The notes under the pieces were generated by a model. The model was given only the letters and a program-made list of their open reading frames with translations, was not told where the DNA came from and did no database searches. Shown here piece after piece: positions 8,427 to 17,340 of a stretch of 54,964 bases of DNA. The stretch covers positions 1 through 54,964 of the forward strand of contig CAZMUQ010000006.1 of assembly GCA_964569845.1 (NCBI GenBank). The letters run 5' to 3'. Position 1 is the first letter of the stretch; every line of letters begins with the position of its first letter. A program made the position numbers and the translations under genes. The DNA comes from CAZMUQ01 sp964569845 (lineage in GTDB: Archaea > Thermoproteota > Bathyarchaeia > Hecatellales > Hecatellaceae).

Positions 8427-9539
8427 ATGGGGGTTTTCTTGGTTGTTACTCATGGTAAAGGCTCATTAGATCTTTACAGTCTTAGACTCTCACAGTATAT
8501 CAATGTTCCTGTTATCCACACAGATATCTATCAGAGGGTTTCAGAGCAGTTTAGTAAATCAATACTTGATCCTCCGATTGTAAAAAGGACTTTAGTAGCT
8601 TTTAGCTTTATCAGGAGACTCCATGAACTACCAGGAATACCTCATTTGCCTAATCATCATTTAGGTAGGTTTGGTTTTTTCCTTAAAAAACCATTTATTA
8701 TTACTATTCATGATGTTATCCGCTACCTTGATACTAAAAACTTAACTCCTTTAATCCATAAGCCAAGTCTGCAAGATTCATTCTGGATTAATTTGGATTA
8801 TAGGGGAGCATTAAAAGCTGCAAAGATAATTGTCCCCTCCAATTATACAAAAAAAGATTTAATTAAACATTTCCATGTTGATGAGGAAAAAATTAAAGTA
8901 ATTTATCATGGTGTTGATGAAACATTTAAACCAACATATGGTAAAAGACCTTGCCAAGAACCATATATTCTCTATGTTGGCTCAGAGCATCCAAGAAAAA
9001 ATCTGCAAACACTTTTAAAAGCTTTCTACCTTTTAAAGAAGGATCCAAAATTTAAGGAGTTAAAACTTGTTAAGGTTGGTAGAGCTGGAGGTGGTGAAGC
9101 AAATTTTCGAGGGGAAACTTTAAAGACCATTCAAGCTTTAAATCTTGAGAAAGAAGTTATTTTTATTGAATGGGTTCCATCTCAAAAGGATCTTGCAAGC
9201 TTTTATACCCAAGCTGAGTTGTTTGTTTTTCCATCAATCTATGAGGGATTTGGTTGGCCTCCTCTTGAAGCTATGGCTTGTGGCTGCCCTGTTATATCCT
9301 CAAATGCTACATGTATGCCTGAAATTTTAGGTGAGGCTGCAATTTACATAAACCCTTATGATGTTAAAGGTTTATATCAAAAAATGGTTGAGGTTCTTAC
9401 AGATGAAGGATTAAGAGGCGAACTTTCAGTTAAAGGGCTTAAAAGAGCCAAGATTTTTAGCTGGGAGAAGGCTGCTAAAGAAACTTTAAAAGTTTACAGG
9501 GAAATTGAGGGCTTAAGTAAGTTAGCTCTTATAGCTTAA
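8427..9539 (+). CDS. Family 4 (GT-B fold) glycosyltransferase
   Basis: Retaining glycosyltransferase of about 370 residues. The C-terminal donor-binding domain has ILYVGSEHPRKNL and FVFPSIYEGFGWPPLEAMACG, with the EGFGWPPLE pattern equivalent to the E-x7-E motif. I chose ATG 8427 because the purine-rich GGAGGGGGG at 8412-8420 is then correctly spaced; TTG 8421 in the same frame sits too close to it. No membrane segments are seen. It probably adds a sugar to a lipid-linked glycan or another surface polymer, together with the nearby GT2 enzyme. Confidence 0.88.
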   Translation: MGVFLVVTHGKGSLDLYSLRLSQYINVPVIHTDIYQRVSEQFSKSILDPPIVKRTLVAFSFIRRLHELPGIPHLPNHHLGRFGFFLKKPFIITIHDVIRYLDTKNLTPLIHKPSLQDSFWINLDYRGALKAAKIIVPSNYTKKDLIKHFHVDEEKIKVIYHGVDETFKPTYGKRPCQEPYILYVGSEHPRKNLQTLLKAFYLLKKDPKFKELKLVKVGRAGGGEANFRGETLKTIQALNLEKEVIFIEWVPSQKDLASFYTQAELFVFPSIYEGFGWPPLEAMACGCPVISSNATCMPEILGEAAIYINPYDVKGLYQKMVEVLTDEGLRGELSVKGLKRAKIFSWEKAAKETLKVYREIEGLSKLALIA

Positions 9540-9580
9540 AATTTTAAAATTAAATTTTAAAAAGAAGTTTAAAAAATTTT

Positions 9581-9859
9581 TTACAAGTTTAAAGGTGGGT
9601 TTACAATATTAACTAGGTTTTTAAGGATCAGCGTACCAATCTCGGTGGAAACATTTTCTTTTTCAATCATCCTCAATACCTTTAAAATAATTTTTACATC
9701 ATCTCCTTTTTTCCCTAACAAAAATAATCTTGCAGTTCCGTAACCATATACTTTGCATATATCTCCAACCATGCTTAGAAGTTTGATGTTAAAGTTTGTT
9801 GACCTTACTTCAGGGTCGCTTCTTATTCTTTTGATAAGCTCATTTATTTTATATTGCAT
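9581..9859 (-). CDS. Hypothetical small protein
   Basis: A 92-residue, mostly helical protein that I do not recognise. No cysteine motif, membrane segment or signal peptide is evident. The ATG at 9859 faces an AT-rich divergent promoter region shared with the AbrB-PhoU regulator gene starting at 10018, so the two may be co-regulated. Coding character is reasonable (balanced composition, no internal stops) but there is no family support. Confidence 0.55.
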   Translation of the reverse strand: MQYKINELIKRIRSDPEVRSTNFNIKLLSMVGDICKVYGYGTARLFLLGKKGDDVKIILKVLRMIEKENVSTEIGTLILKNLVNIVNPPLNL

Positions 9860-9967
9860 TTTTCTACCTACCTACCTAAAAATTTTCTAGAGGAAACTTG
9901 ATATAAGGATTACTCTTGGCGTTTTGCTGTGTAGCTTAATTTTAGGTTTAGGGAAACATCATCAACA

Positions 9968-9980
9968 TATATATATTTAT
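9968..9980 (+). promoter_or_regulatory. TATA-rich promoter of the AbrB-PhoU gene
   Basis: An alternating AT run (TATATATATTTAT) lies about 40-50 bases before ATG 10018, a suitable place for a TATA box with a short leader. Another AT run, GTATATATT, follows at 9989-9997. Confidence 0.4.
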
Positions 9981-10017
9981 ATTGTTGTGTATATATTCTG
10001 TTTAGGAATGATGCCTA

Positions 10018-11082
10018 ATGGAAACACGTAAAATTATTAAGCTTGGAAGGTCAACACTAGTTGTTTCATTGCCGAAATACTGGGTTAAGTTAAATGAGTT
10101 AAAATATGGGGATGAAATTTGTATAGAAACTCAAAAAAATGGAGCTTTAGTAGTTTTTCCTTCCAGGGTTAAGGAGGAAAAAAAGTTTAAAGAAATTGAG
10201 GTCGAGGTAGATACAACAGAGCATGGTCTTCTTATCCGGAAGGTTATTTCATGTTATTTAAATGGTTTTTCTAAAGTTAAGCTTATTTCAAAGGATGTTT
10301 TTAGGGAATCTCAAAAAGAGTTAATACGAAAGTTATGTTGGAAGTTATACATCAGAATTTTAGATGCAAATGTAAAGGAGATTACACTACAAAGTTTAGT
10401 AAACTTAAGTAGTGTTGAATTGGATGCAAGTTTAAGGCGTATGGCAAATGTTGCTCTCTCAATGTATGAAAACTCTCTTACGGCTCTTGGTAATCATGAT
10501 TTAAAACTTGCAGAGGCTGTTGTTTCGTTGGATGATGAAGTTGACAATTTTTGCTTTCTTCTTCTACGTTTATTGAGAAATATACACCATAATTTTTCAC
10601 TCTTAGATAAGGAAGGGTTAGAGTTTGTTAACTGTTTTGACTACGAAACAGTGGTAGATAGATTAGAAAGTATAGCTGATAACTCTGTAAATATATCAAA
10701 ATGTGTTCTTTTCCTTTGCAAGAACAAGAGAAAACTTTCACATCAAGTAATAGAAGACTTGGTAGGCATGGGTAAAGAAGCACTTAACTTGTGCAATATG
10801 GCAGTTAAAAACTTTTTCAATAAAAACCTGAAAACAGCAAACAATATTATAGAGCTTAAGGATGTTCTAAGGGAAAAGTTAATTCATGACATGATAATTG
10901 AAAGAATATTTAGAGAAAGAGATCCTATAAAAGTTTATGCTTCATGTTCAGTAAAGGACAGCATTTTAAGAGTTGCTGAAGCTGGAGCTGAGATAGCTGA
11001 AGCTACCATTAACAGGATTATTGGGAATTTCTCTTCTCACCCAAAAATTAATGAAAGTTTAACTTCTAAGGCTGTTTTTTAA
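10018..11082 (+). CDS. AbrB-like DNA-binding / PhoU-domain regulator
   Basis: Archaeal regulator of 354 residues with two parts. Residues 1-50 (RKIIKLGRSTLVVSLPKYWV, then KYGDEICIE) form a SpoVT/AbrB swapped-hairpin DNA-binding domain. From about 130 to the end, helical repeats with LRRMANVALSMY and later a second bundle resemble PhoU, the phosphate-signalling helper. This architecture is widespread in archaea and normally sits near phosphate transport genes. Here no pst genes are nearby; the next gene starts the hydrogenase cluster 130 bases on. It could bind the AT palindromes on either side of its own gene. That link is inference. Confidence 0.8.
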   Translation: METRKIIKLGRSTLVVSLPKYWVKLNELKYGDEICIETQKNGALVVFPSRVKEEKKFKEIEVEVDTTEHGLLIRKVISCYLNGFSKVKLISKDVFRESQKELIRKLCWKLYIRILDANVKEITLQSLVNLSSVELDASLRRMANVALSMYENSLTALGNHDLKLAEAVVSLDDEVDNFCFLLLRLLRNIHHNFSLLDKEGLEFVNCFDYETVVDRLESIADNSVNISKCVLFLCKNKRKLSHQVIEDLVGMGKEALNLCNMAVKNFFNKNLKTANNIIELKDVLREKLIHDMIIERIFRERDPIKVYASCSVKDSILRVAEAGAEIAEATINRIIGNFSSHPKINESLTSKAVF

Positions 11083-11101
11083 AGTCCTTTATTTATTTTT
11101 T

Positions 11102-11150
11102 GGTATATACCCTATATATTTGCATATATGGTATTAGTTGGTATATTTAA
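11102..11150 (+). promoter_or_regulatory. Promoter region of the hydrogenase cluster with AT palindromes
   Basis: GGTATATACC (11102-11111) is a perfect 10-base palindrome. CATATATG follows at about 11123-11130, and a TATA-like TATATTTAA lies at 11142-11150, about 65 bases before the TTG start at 11213. A G-rich GGTAGGTGGGTGGG near 11190-11203 may serve as ribosome site. These could be operator and promoter of the downstream genes. Confidence 0.45.
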
Positions 11151-11212
11151 TAATACGACACGAAATATATACTTTTTTTTCTATTTTAAGGTAGGTGGGT
11201 GGGTAAGTAATC

Positions 11213-11860
11213 TTGGTAAAGTTAAGCTGCCAACATTGTGGTTATGTTTGGGATTATCGAGGTGAACGAGAGTACTATGCCACCTGCCCTAGATGTTTAT
11301 ATAAAGTAAGAATTCCGGAGGTTAAAGCTCGTGGGGTGAAAGAAAAGTTGAAAAGAAACATTATAGTGAAGGAACAACCTACAAAACTAACTGGTGTAGC
11401 AGGCTTAGTCAGTAAGGTAGTTGAGGAGTACCAGTATAGAAGCGATATGCTAATCCAAATTCTCCTAAAATTGCAGAAGAATTTTGGTTGGCTTCCTATG
11501 GAAGTATTAATGGAAGTAAGTAAGCAGTTAAATGTTCCACTCAGCTATGTGTATCGTATCGTTACTTTCTACAAGGCTTTTTCATTAGCCCCAAGAGGAC
11601 GTAATTTAATCAGAGTATGTATGGGTACTTCCTGCAAAGTTAGGGGTGCTCAAACAATTCTTGACAGATTGGTAAGCCTTTTAGGGATAGGTCCTGGTGA
11701 AACAACACCAGACTTCCAGTTTACACTTGAAACTGTAAACTGTTTAGGTTGCTGTGCATTAGGTCCCGTTATTACAATAAACGATAACTACTATGGCAAC
11801 TTAACACCTGCCTCTGTCGCAAAAATTGTTGAAAAAATTAAAAGTGAAGGGGGGATGTAA
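11213..11860 (+). CDS. NuoE/HndA-like [2Fe-2S] subunit with N-terminal zinc ribbon
   Basis: Small subunit of the NADH-oxidising (diaphorase) module. The C-terminal thioredoxin-like domain (about 65-215) holds the [2Fe-2S] ligands C136, C141, C177 and C181 in CMGTSC and NCLGCC. Upstream of the usual start of the family there is an extra domain with CxxC pairs C6/C9 and C25/C28, a zinc-ribbon or rubredoxin-like knuckle. The start is TTG 11213, since the ribbon begins at once and no ATG is in frame before the family core. The stop overlaps the start region of the NuoF-like gene, so translation is probably coupled. Confidence 0.9.
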   Translation: MVKLSCQHCGYVWDYRGEREYYATCPRCLYKVRIPEVKARGVKEKLKRNIIVKEQPTKLTGVAGLVSKVVEEYQYRSDMLIQILLKLQKNFGWLPMEVLMEVSKQLNVPLSYVYRIVTFYKAFSLAPRGRNLIRVCMGTSCKVRGAQTILDRLVSLLGIGPGETTPDFQFTLETVNCLGCCALGPVITINDNYYGNLTPASVAKIVEKIKSEGGM

Positions 11861-13769
11861 AATATCAAGGATAAATTCTCCTGAAGATTTGGAGAAACTT
11901 AGGGAGGAGATTCTTGCAAAACGTGACCCTAATAGATTGTGTATAGCAATTTGTGTAAGTGCAGGCTGCAGTTCTCTTGGCTCCTTACAGGTTGTTAAAT
12001 CTTTTCGAGAAGAATTAGAAAAGCAGGGTTTAGCTGATAAAGTAGATATAAAAACAACAGGATGTATGGGTTTCTGTGAGCTTGGCCCTAGACTTGCTAT
12101 TTACCCTAAAGAAATCTTTTACTTCAAGGTTAAGCCTGAGGATGTTCCTGAAATAGTTTCAAAAACAATTTTAAAAGGAGAAGTTATTGAGAGGCTTCTT
12201 TACAAAGACCCTGTAACAGGTGAAACTATCAGAAAACTTGAAGATATCCCATTCTATAAACATCAATATAGGCTTCTCTTAGAAAACAATGCAAAAATAG
12301 ACCCAAAAAACATTGAAGATTACATTGCTATAGGAGGATATAAAGCCTTAGCTAAAGCACTATTCCAAATGACACCTGAACAGGTAATCGAAGAGATAAA
12401 GAAATCAAACCTTCGAGGTCGTGGCGGTGGAGGCTTCCCTGCAGGTCGTAAATGGGAAACAACACGTAATGCTCCAGGAGAACCAAAATATGTTATAGTT
12501 AACTGTGATGAGGGAGATCCAGGAGCTTTCATGGATAGGTCGCTAATGGAGGGTAACCCGCACCTAGTGCTTGAAGGTTTAATAATTGGGGCTTATGCTA
12601 TAGGTGCAAGTCAAGGATACATCTATGTGCGTGAGGAGTATCCGTTAGCAGTTGAAAATATTACTGTGGCTATTCAGCAAGCTAGGGAATATGGGCTGCT
12701 TGGCAAAAACATTATGGGTTCAAACTTTAGCTTTGATGTTGAAGTTCATAAGGGTGCTGGAGCTTTTGTTTCAGGCGAGTCAAGTGCTTTAATGACAGCA
12801 ATAGAAGGTAGGGTTGGAGAGCCAAGACCAAAATATATTCATACAGCTGTTAAAGGTATACGTGATAAACCTTCATGCCTAAATAACGTGGAAACGTGGG
12901 CAAATGTACCACACATAATTCTTAATGGTGCGGAATGGTTCCTAAAAATAGGGACACCTACAAGCCCAGGAACAAAAATATTCTCTCTAGTAGGGAAGGT
13001 AAACAATACAGGGTTAGTTGAAGTTCCAATGGGAATTACGTTAAGAGATATAATCTTTAAGATTGGAGGAGGAATAAGAGGAGGCAAAAAGTTTAAAGCT
13101 GTTCAAACAGGCGGGCCTTCAGGAGGAGTTATTCCGGAACAATACTTGGATACACCAGTAGACTTTGACAGTTTAACAAAACTAGGTTCAATGATGGGTT
13201 CAGGTGGAATGATTGTTATGGATGAGGATACATGCATGGTTGATGTAGCAAGATTCTTCATAAACTTCCTTCTTGAAGAATCCTGCGGAAAATGTATACC
13301 ATGCCGTGAAGGTTTAAGGGTGCTAAACAAGGTTTTAACAGATATCTGTGAGGGAAGGGGGTCCGAGGAACATTTACGAATAATTGAGGATGTAACTGAA
13401 ACAATGAAGGAAGCTTCATTATGTGCTTTAGGAACAACAGCTGTTAACCCTGTTCTTACAACATTAAACTACTTCCGAGATGAGTATGAGGCACATATTA
13501 AGGAGCGTCGTTGTCCAGCTAAGGTTTGTAAAGCATTAACTGCATACTACATTAACCCTGATAAATGTCAAGCATGTTTAATATGCCTAAGAAACTGTCC
13601 TTCAGGTGCAATTAAGGGTGAGCGAGATACTGTTCATGTTATAGACCAAGAGAAGTGTATTAGGTGTGGTATATGCTACGCGGTTTGTCCATTTGGTGCT
13701 GTTGAGAAAATTTCGCCACCAGTACCTCCACCAGTACGCTACGGGATTAAAGTTAAACGTAAAAGGTAG
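11826..13769 (+). CDS. NuoF/HndC/HydB-like FMN-NADH binding subunit
   Basis: Binds NADH and FMN and passes electrons through several Fe-S clusters. Domains in order: a thioredoxin-like [2Fe-2S] domain (C43, C48, C80, C84), the NuoF core with the nucleotide/FMN glycine loop GRGGGGFPAG (198-207) and NCDEGDPGAFMDR, the [4Fe-4S] motif ESCGKCIPCREG, and two C-terminal ferredoxin motifs (CQACLICLRNCP and CIRCGICYAVCP). This is the layout of the beta subunit of bifurcating HydABC and of HndC. The start is unclear: in-frame TTG 11826 and GTG 11841 lie inside the previous gene, while the strong GGGGGG site points to ATA 11859. Confidence 0.93.
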   Translation: MLKKLKVKGGCKISRINSPEDLEKLREEILAKRDPNRLCIAICVSAGCSSLGSLQVVKSFREELEKQGLADKVDIKTTGCMGFCELGPRLAIYPKEIFYFKVKPEDVPEIVSKTILKGEVIERLLYKDPVTGETIRKLEDIPFYKHQYRLLLENNAKIDPKNIEDYIAIGGYKALAKALFQMTPEQVIEEIKKSNLRGRGGGGFPAGRKWETTRNAPGEPKYVIVNCDEGDPGAFMDRSLMEGNPHLVLEGLIIGAYAIGASQGYIYVREEYPLAVENITVAIQQAREYGLLGKNIMGSNFSFDVEVHKGAGAFVSGESSALMTAIEGRVGEPRPKYIHTAVKGIRDKPSCLNNVETWANVPHIILNGAEWFLKIGTPTSPGTKIFSLVGKVNNTGLVEVPMGITLRDIIFKIGGGIRGGKKFKAVQTGGPSGGVIPEQYLDTPVDFDSLTKLGSMMGSGGMIVMDEDTCMVDVARFFINFLLEESCGKCIPCREGLRVLNKVLTDICEGRGSEEHLRIIEDVTETMKEASLCALGTTAVNPVLTTLNYFRDEYEAHIKERRCPAKVCKALTAYYINPDKCQACLICLRNCPSGAIKGERDTVHVIDQEKCIRCGICYAVCPFGAVEKISPPVPPPVRYGIKVKRKR

Positions 13770-13784
13770 AGAGGTGAAGAATAA

Positions 13785-14408
13785 TTGAGTAAAGAGGTAA
13801 TTTTAGAGATAGATGGAAAAACTGTTAAAGCTAAAGAAGGAATGACACTGCTTCAGGCAGCTAAATCTGCTGGAATAGAGATTCCAACTTTATGTTACCA
13901 TGAAGGGATGGAGCCTTATGGTGTATGCCGTATTTGTGTAGTGGAAATTGAAAGAAATGGGAGAAGACGAATAGTTGCTTCATGTTGTTATCCCGTGGAA
14001 GATGGATTAAAAGTTAAAACTAGGTCCCCAAAAATTGATAGGATAAGGAAGACAATATTAGAGTTAGCTGCTATAACAGCTGGAGAAGATGTAGGTGGAA
14101 AGGTAGCGTCATTAGCTTATGAGTATAACGCTGATCTTTCACGTTTCGCCTCAATGAAACTTACTACTCCAATGAAATGTATTCTTTGCGGGTTGTGTGT
14201 ACGCCGCTGTATTGAAGCTCAATGGGATAATGCTATCGACTTTGTTGGGAGAGGAGTAAATAGACGTATTGCACTTCTTCCTGAGAAGGCTTATGCATGT
14301 AAAACGTGTTCATATTGTTATGGTATATGTCCAACAGGCAGAATAACTTCTGTTGGTCCAAATCCACCATTCCCACTTGTTACTGATATTCTTACTGGGA
14401 GAGAATGA
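13785..14408 (+). CDS. HoxU/NuoG-N-like Fe-S subunit
   Basis: Wires the FMN subunit to the rest of the complex. The protein (207 residues) has a plant-type [2Fe-2S] domain (C37, C48, C51, and C67 or C68) and two [4Fe-4S] motifs at C132/135/138/142 and C172/175/178/182. It lacks the His-Cys3 cluster usually found between them in NuoG and HoxU, and lacks any H-cluster domain, so it is not a [FeFe] hydrogenase. Start TTG 13785 follows AGAGGTGAAG by a normal spacing. It lies 15 bases after the NuoF-like gene. Confidence 0.88.
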   Translation: MSKEVILEIDGKTVKAKEGMTLLQAAKSAGIEIPTLCYHEGMEPYGVCRICVVEIERNGRRRIVASCCYPVEDGLKVKTRSPKIDRIRKTILELAAITAGEDVGGKVASLAYEYNADLSRFASMKLTTPMKCILCGLCVRRCIEAQWDNAIDFVGRGVNRRIALLPEKAYACKTCSYCYGICPTGRITSVGPNPPFPLVTDILTGRE

Positions 14409-14523
14409 TCAATTGTTAGTTGAGTTTCCTCCTTGAAGTTGGAAAAACAAAGCTTCTCTCAAGATACGGAAATCTTTAAAAACTCATCAAAACCTCTTTT
14501 TTATTTGTAATAAATTTTAGGGT
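14409..14523 (+). promoter_or_regulatory. Gap between diaphorase and hydrogenase genes, possible internal promoter
   Basis: All other gaps in the cluster are short, but this one is 115 bases. It contains a TATA-like CTTTAAAAAC (14474-14483) and a T run (about 14496-14506), followed by GGAGGGG at 14526-14532. The hydrogenase part may have its own promoter, or transcription may be attenuated here. Confidence 0.35.
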
Positions 14524-16470
14524 TTGGAGGGGTGCTTCCTGGCTGAATGGATTCCAGGCGTGTTAATAGTTTTTCCAGTGGTTATGGGGCTTATAGCTAG
14601 AGGGTTAAAAAATGCTAAAGCTCGAGGAATAGTTGTTAGTTTAACAGCTATCATTCTGATAATATCTTCACTTTTACTGGTTAGGCTGGTTAGTGGAGTT
14701 CCATACACCCTTACTTTACCTGAAATCTGGGATGATGTAATAGTTTTCTTAGATTTTGTTCTCTTAGCCTACTTCCTATACATAGGTTTCAGGGTTAAGC
14801 ATCCGCTAGTAATTATCTTAACTCTGCTTCAGATTATACCTTTAGCTTACTTTGAATTTTCTCTTCCAGTTGTTCATGTTGAACCTACCCTTACAATAGA
14901 TTTTCTATCTGTGATTATGGCTTTAATTATCTGTATTATAGGTTCCCTTATCTGTATCTATGCTTTAAGCTACATGAATGAGCATGAAGAACATTTACAT
15001 TTAGCAGAAACTAGGCAACCTAGATTCTTCCTATATATGCTACTTTTCCTTGGAGCTATGAATGGTCTTGTTTTTGCTAACAACCTTTACTGGCTATACT
15101 TTTTCTGGGAGGTTACCACATTATGCTGCTACCAGCTTATTAGGCATGATGAAACACCTCAAGCTATAAAAAATGCTGTTTTAGCTTTGTGGATGGGTTT
15201 AATAGGTGGAGTAGCCTTTGTAGCTTCCATTTTTATAGGTTACTACCAGGTTGGAAGTTTAAGCCTTAATAAGCTTATGCTAGCTCCCCACTCACCTATC
15301 ATACTCTTAGCTTTTGCCTGCCTAGCATTAGCAGCATTTACAAAGTCGGCGCAGGTTCCATTTCATAGCTGGCTTTTAGGGGCAATGATTGCTCCAACTC
15401 CTGTTTCAGCTCTACTTCACTCCAGCACAATGGTTAAGGCTGGAGTATACTTAATACTTAGGATTGCTCCAGCGCTTAGGGAGACGCATCTAAGCTTAGC
15501 TATAGCTGCTGTTGGAGGTTTAAGCTTCTTAGTTACAGCTATTTTAGCTATAAGTCAAAGAGAATCTAAACGTATACTAGCATATTCAACTATAGGGAAT
15601 CTTGGCCTTATAATTTTGTGTGCGGGTGTTAATACATCATTAGCCATGGTTGCAGCTTTACTTCTATTAGTTTTTCATGCAATGTCTAAAGCTCTACTCT
15701 TTCTTGGGGCTGGAATTGTTGAAAATAGGGTGTACAGTAGAAATATTGAGGATTGGGAGGGTCTCATGGTAAGATTTCCATTAACATCAGCAATTATGCT
15801 CATAGGCATGTCTACAATGTTTCTCCCACCATTTGGTATGCTTGTAGGTAAATGGTTAACTTTGGAGGCTATAATATCTGAGGCTCCGCTTCAATGGGCA
15901 ATAATTCTTATAGTTACCATCATTGTTGGGAGTGTAGCAACAACATTTTTCTGGGCAAAATGGATGGCTCACTTACTTCTTCACCCACCTGAAGCTGGAA
16001 AGGTTAAGGTTGAAAAGCTTCAAGCACCATACCTAGTTTCAACTATCACCATAACTTTCCTAGATATTGCTGTAGCAATCATAGCTGCAATTTTAATATC
16101 AACACTAATAATCCCGGAGATAAAATCTTGGTATACGATTAAGCTGTCCCTTCCACTTCTAAATCTTCTAACAAATGTTGGAGCTTTCCCGATATGGCCA
16201 CTTTTCATAACCTTAGCTTTAGTTTTTGCTGTAGGCTTGCTTGTTATTAAGGTTAAGGGAGGGAGGCCTGTTCCTCCATACATGTGCGGTGAAAACGTTG
16301 CTGGCAAAGAATCTACCGTCTTTTATTCTACAGCTGATTCAGAATTTAACCTTGAAATTTCAGGAATGTTCTTTGATAGAAGGCTTGGTGAACCTCAAAC
16401 TGACAAGTACATAACCTTAATTGGCGTATTTTTAACAATATTAGTTTTTATTTTATCCTTGGTGGTGTGA
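14524..16470 (+). CDS. EchA/HyfB/NuoL-like ion-translocating membrane subunit
   Basis: The only antiporter-like pump subunit in this complex: 648 residues with about 14-16 membrane segments. The core motif SAQVPFHSWLLGAMIAPTPVSALLHSSTMVKAG contains the proton-path lysines and the conserved histidine. The tail after about residue 585 (PPYMCGENV onwards, ending in another membrane segment) is typical of hydrogenase versions (EchA, HyfB, CooM). TTG 14524 is listed, but the GGAGGGG overlaps it; in-frame CTG 14539 or GTG 14560 are alternatives. It should couple electron flow to H+ or Na+ transport. Confidence 0.9.
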   Translation: MEGCFLAEWIPGVLIVFPVVMGLIARGLKNAKARGIVVSLTAIILIISSLLLVRLVSGVPYTLTLPEIWDDVIVFLDFVLLAYFLYIGFRVKHPLVIILTLLQIIPLAYFEFSLPVVHVEPTLTIDFLSVIMALIICIIGSLICIYALSYMNEHEEHLHLAETRQPRFFLYMLLFLGAMNGLVFANNLYWLYFFWEVTTLCCYQLIRHDETPQAIKNAVLALWMGLIGGVAFVASIFIGYYQVGSLSLNKLMLAPHSPIILLAFACLALAAFTKSAQVPFHSWLLGAMIAPTPVSALLHSSTMVKAGVYLILRIAPALRETHLSLAIAAVGGLSFLVTAILAISQRESKRILAYSTIGNLGLIILCAGVNTSLAMVAALLLLVFHAMSKALLFLGAGIVENRVYSRNIEDWEGLMVRFPLTSAIMLIGMSTMFLPPFGMLVGKWLTLEAIISEAPLQWAIILIVTIIVGSVATTFFWAKWMAHLLLHPPEAGKVKVEKLQAPYLVSTITITFLDIAVAIIAAILISTLIIPEIKSWYTIKLSLPLLNLLTNVGAFPIWPLFITLALVFAVGLLVIKVKGGRPVPPYMCGENVAGKESTVFYSTADSEFNLEISGMFFDRRLGEPQTDKYITLIGVFLTILVFILSLVV

Positions 16471-16475
16471 GATAG

Positions 16476-17339
16476 ATGGAGTGGTTTTTACCTTTTACAA
16501 GTCTTATACTTGTGGTTGTAGCACCCTTCATAGGTGGAATATTAAGTGGGATAGATAGAAAGCTTACAGCAAGAATACAGAACAGAATTGGTCCTCCAAT
16601 AATTCAGCCGTTCTATGATTTAATAAAACTTTGGGGTAAGGAAAGCTTTGTTGCAAGCAGTTTTCAAGTTTTACTTGCATTTTCATACATGGCGTTTTCA
16701 GTTGTTGCTTTTAGCTTACTAGTTTTAGCTCAAGATCTTTTACTAATAGTATTTGTTATCTCATTAGCTGATGTATGCTTAGTTGTTGGAAGTTTTTCTG
16801 GAAGGTCTCCTTATAGCTACATTGGAGGAAGAAGAGAGCTTCTTCAAATGTTTAGTTGTGAACCAATTTTAATTCTAGCAGTTGTAGGAATTTACATGGT
16901 TACAAAAAGTTTTCTTGTTTCAAGTATCCTTAAGCTTAGCTTCCCACTAATAGCTACACTTCCAGCAGTTTTTCTTGCTCTTCTCATAATCTTACCAATT
17001 GAAGCTAGAAAATCACCCTTTGATATTTCAGCTAGCCACCATGCGCATCAGGAAATAGTGCGTGGAGTTTTTACAGAGTTTTCAGGGCCCTCTTTAGCTC
17101 TTATAGAGTTTGGCCACTGGTTTAAACTTGTATTTTTCCTATCCCTTCTTACACTTTTCTGGGCTCCAAACCTATGGCTTGGAGCAATTCTTTCCTTCAT
17201 CTTTTACTTCATAATTATGATTATTGATAACATTTTTCCAAGACTTACTTGGAAAATTATGTTAAAGGTTGTTTGGGTTGTAGGGTTTATCCTTACAATT
17301 TCAAACATTGTAGCTGTAGCTTTACTTGGAGGTGGCTAG
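16476..17339 (+). CDS. EchB/HyfC/NuoH-like membrane anchor subunit
   Basis: Membrane subunit of 287 residues, about eight helices, that links the hydrogenase arm to the ion pump. The conserved NuoH pieces are visible: NRIGPPIIQPFYDLIKLWGKE near residues 36-56, GGRRELLQMFSCEP, and the loop with SPFDISASHHAHQEIVRGVFTEFSGP. Start ATG 16476 lies 5 bases after the pump subunit stop. The small-subunit ATG follows 1 base after this gene ends, so translation is likely coupled. Confidence 0.92.
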   Translation: MEWFLPFTSLILVVVAPFIGGILSGIDRKLTARIQNRIGPPIIQPFYDLIKLWGKESFVASSFQVLLAFSYMAFSVVAFSLLVLAQDLLLIVFVISLADVCLVVGSFSGRSPYSYIGGRRELLQMFSCEPILILAVVGIYMVTKSFLVSSILKLSFPLIATLPAVFLALLIILPIEARKSPFDISASHHAHQEIVRGVFTEFSGPSLALIEFGHWFKLVFFLSLLTLFWAPNLWLGAILSFIFYFIIMIIDNIFPRLTWKIMLKVVWVVGFILTISNIVAVALLGGG

Positions 17340-17340
17340 C

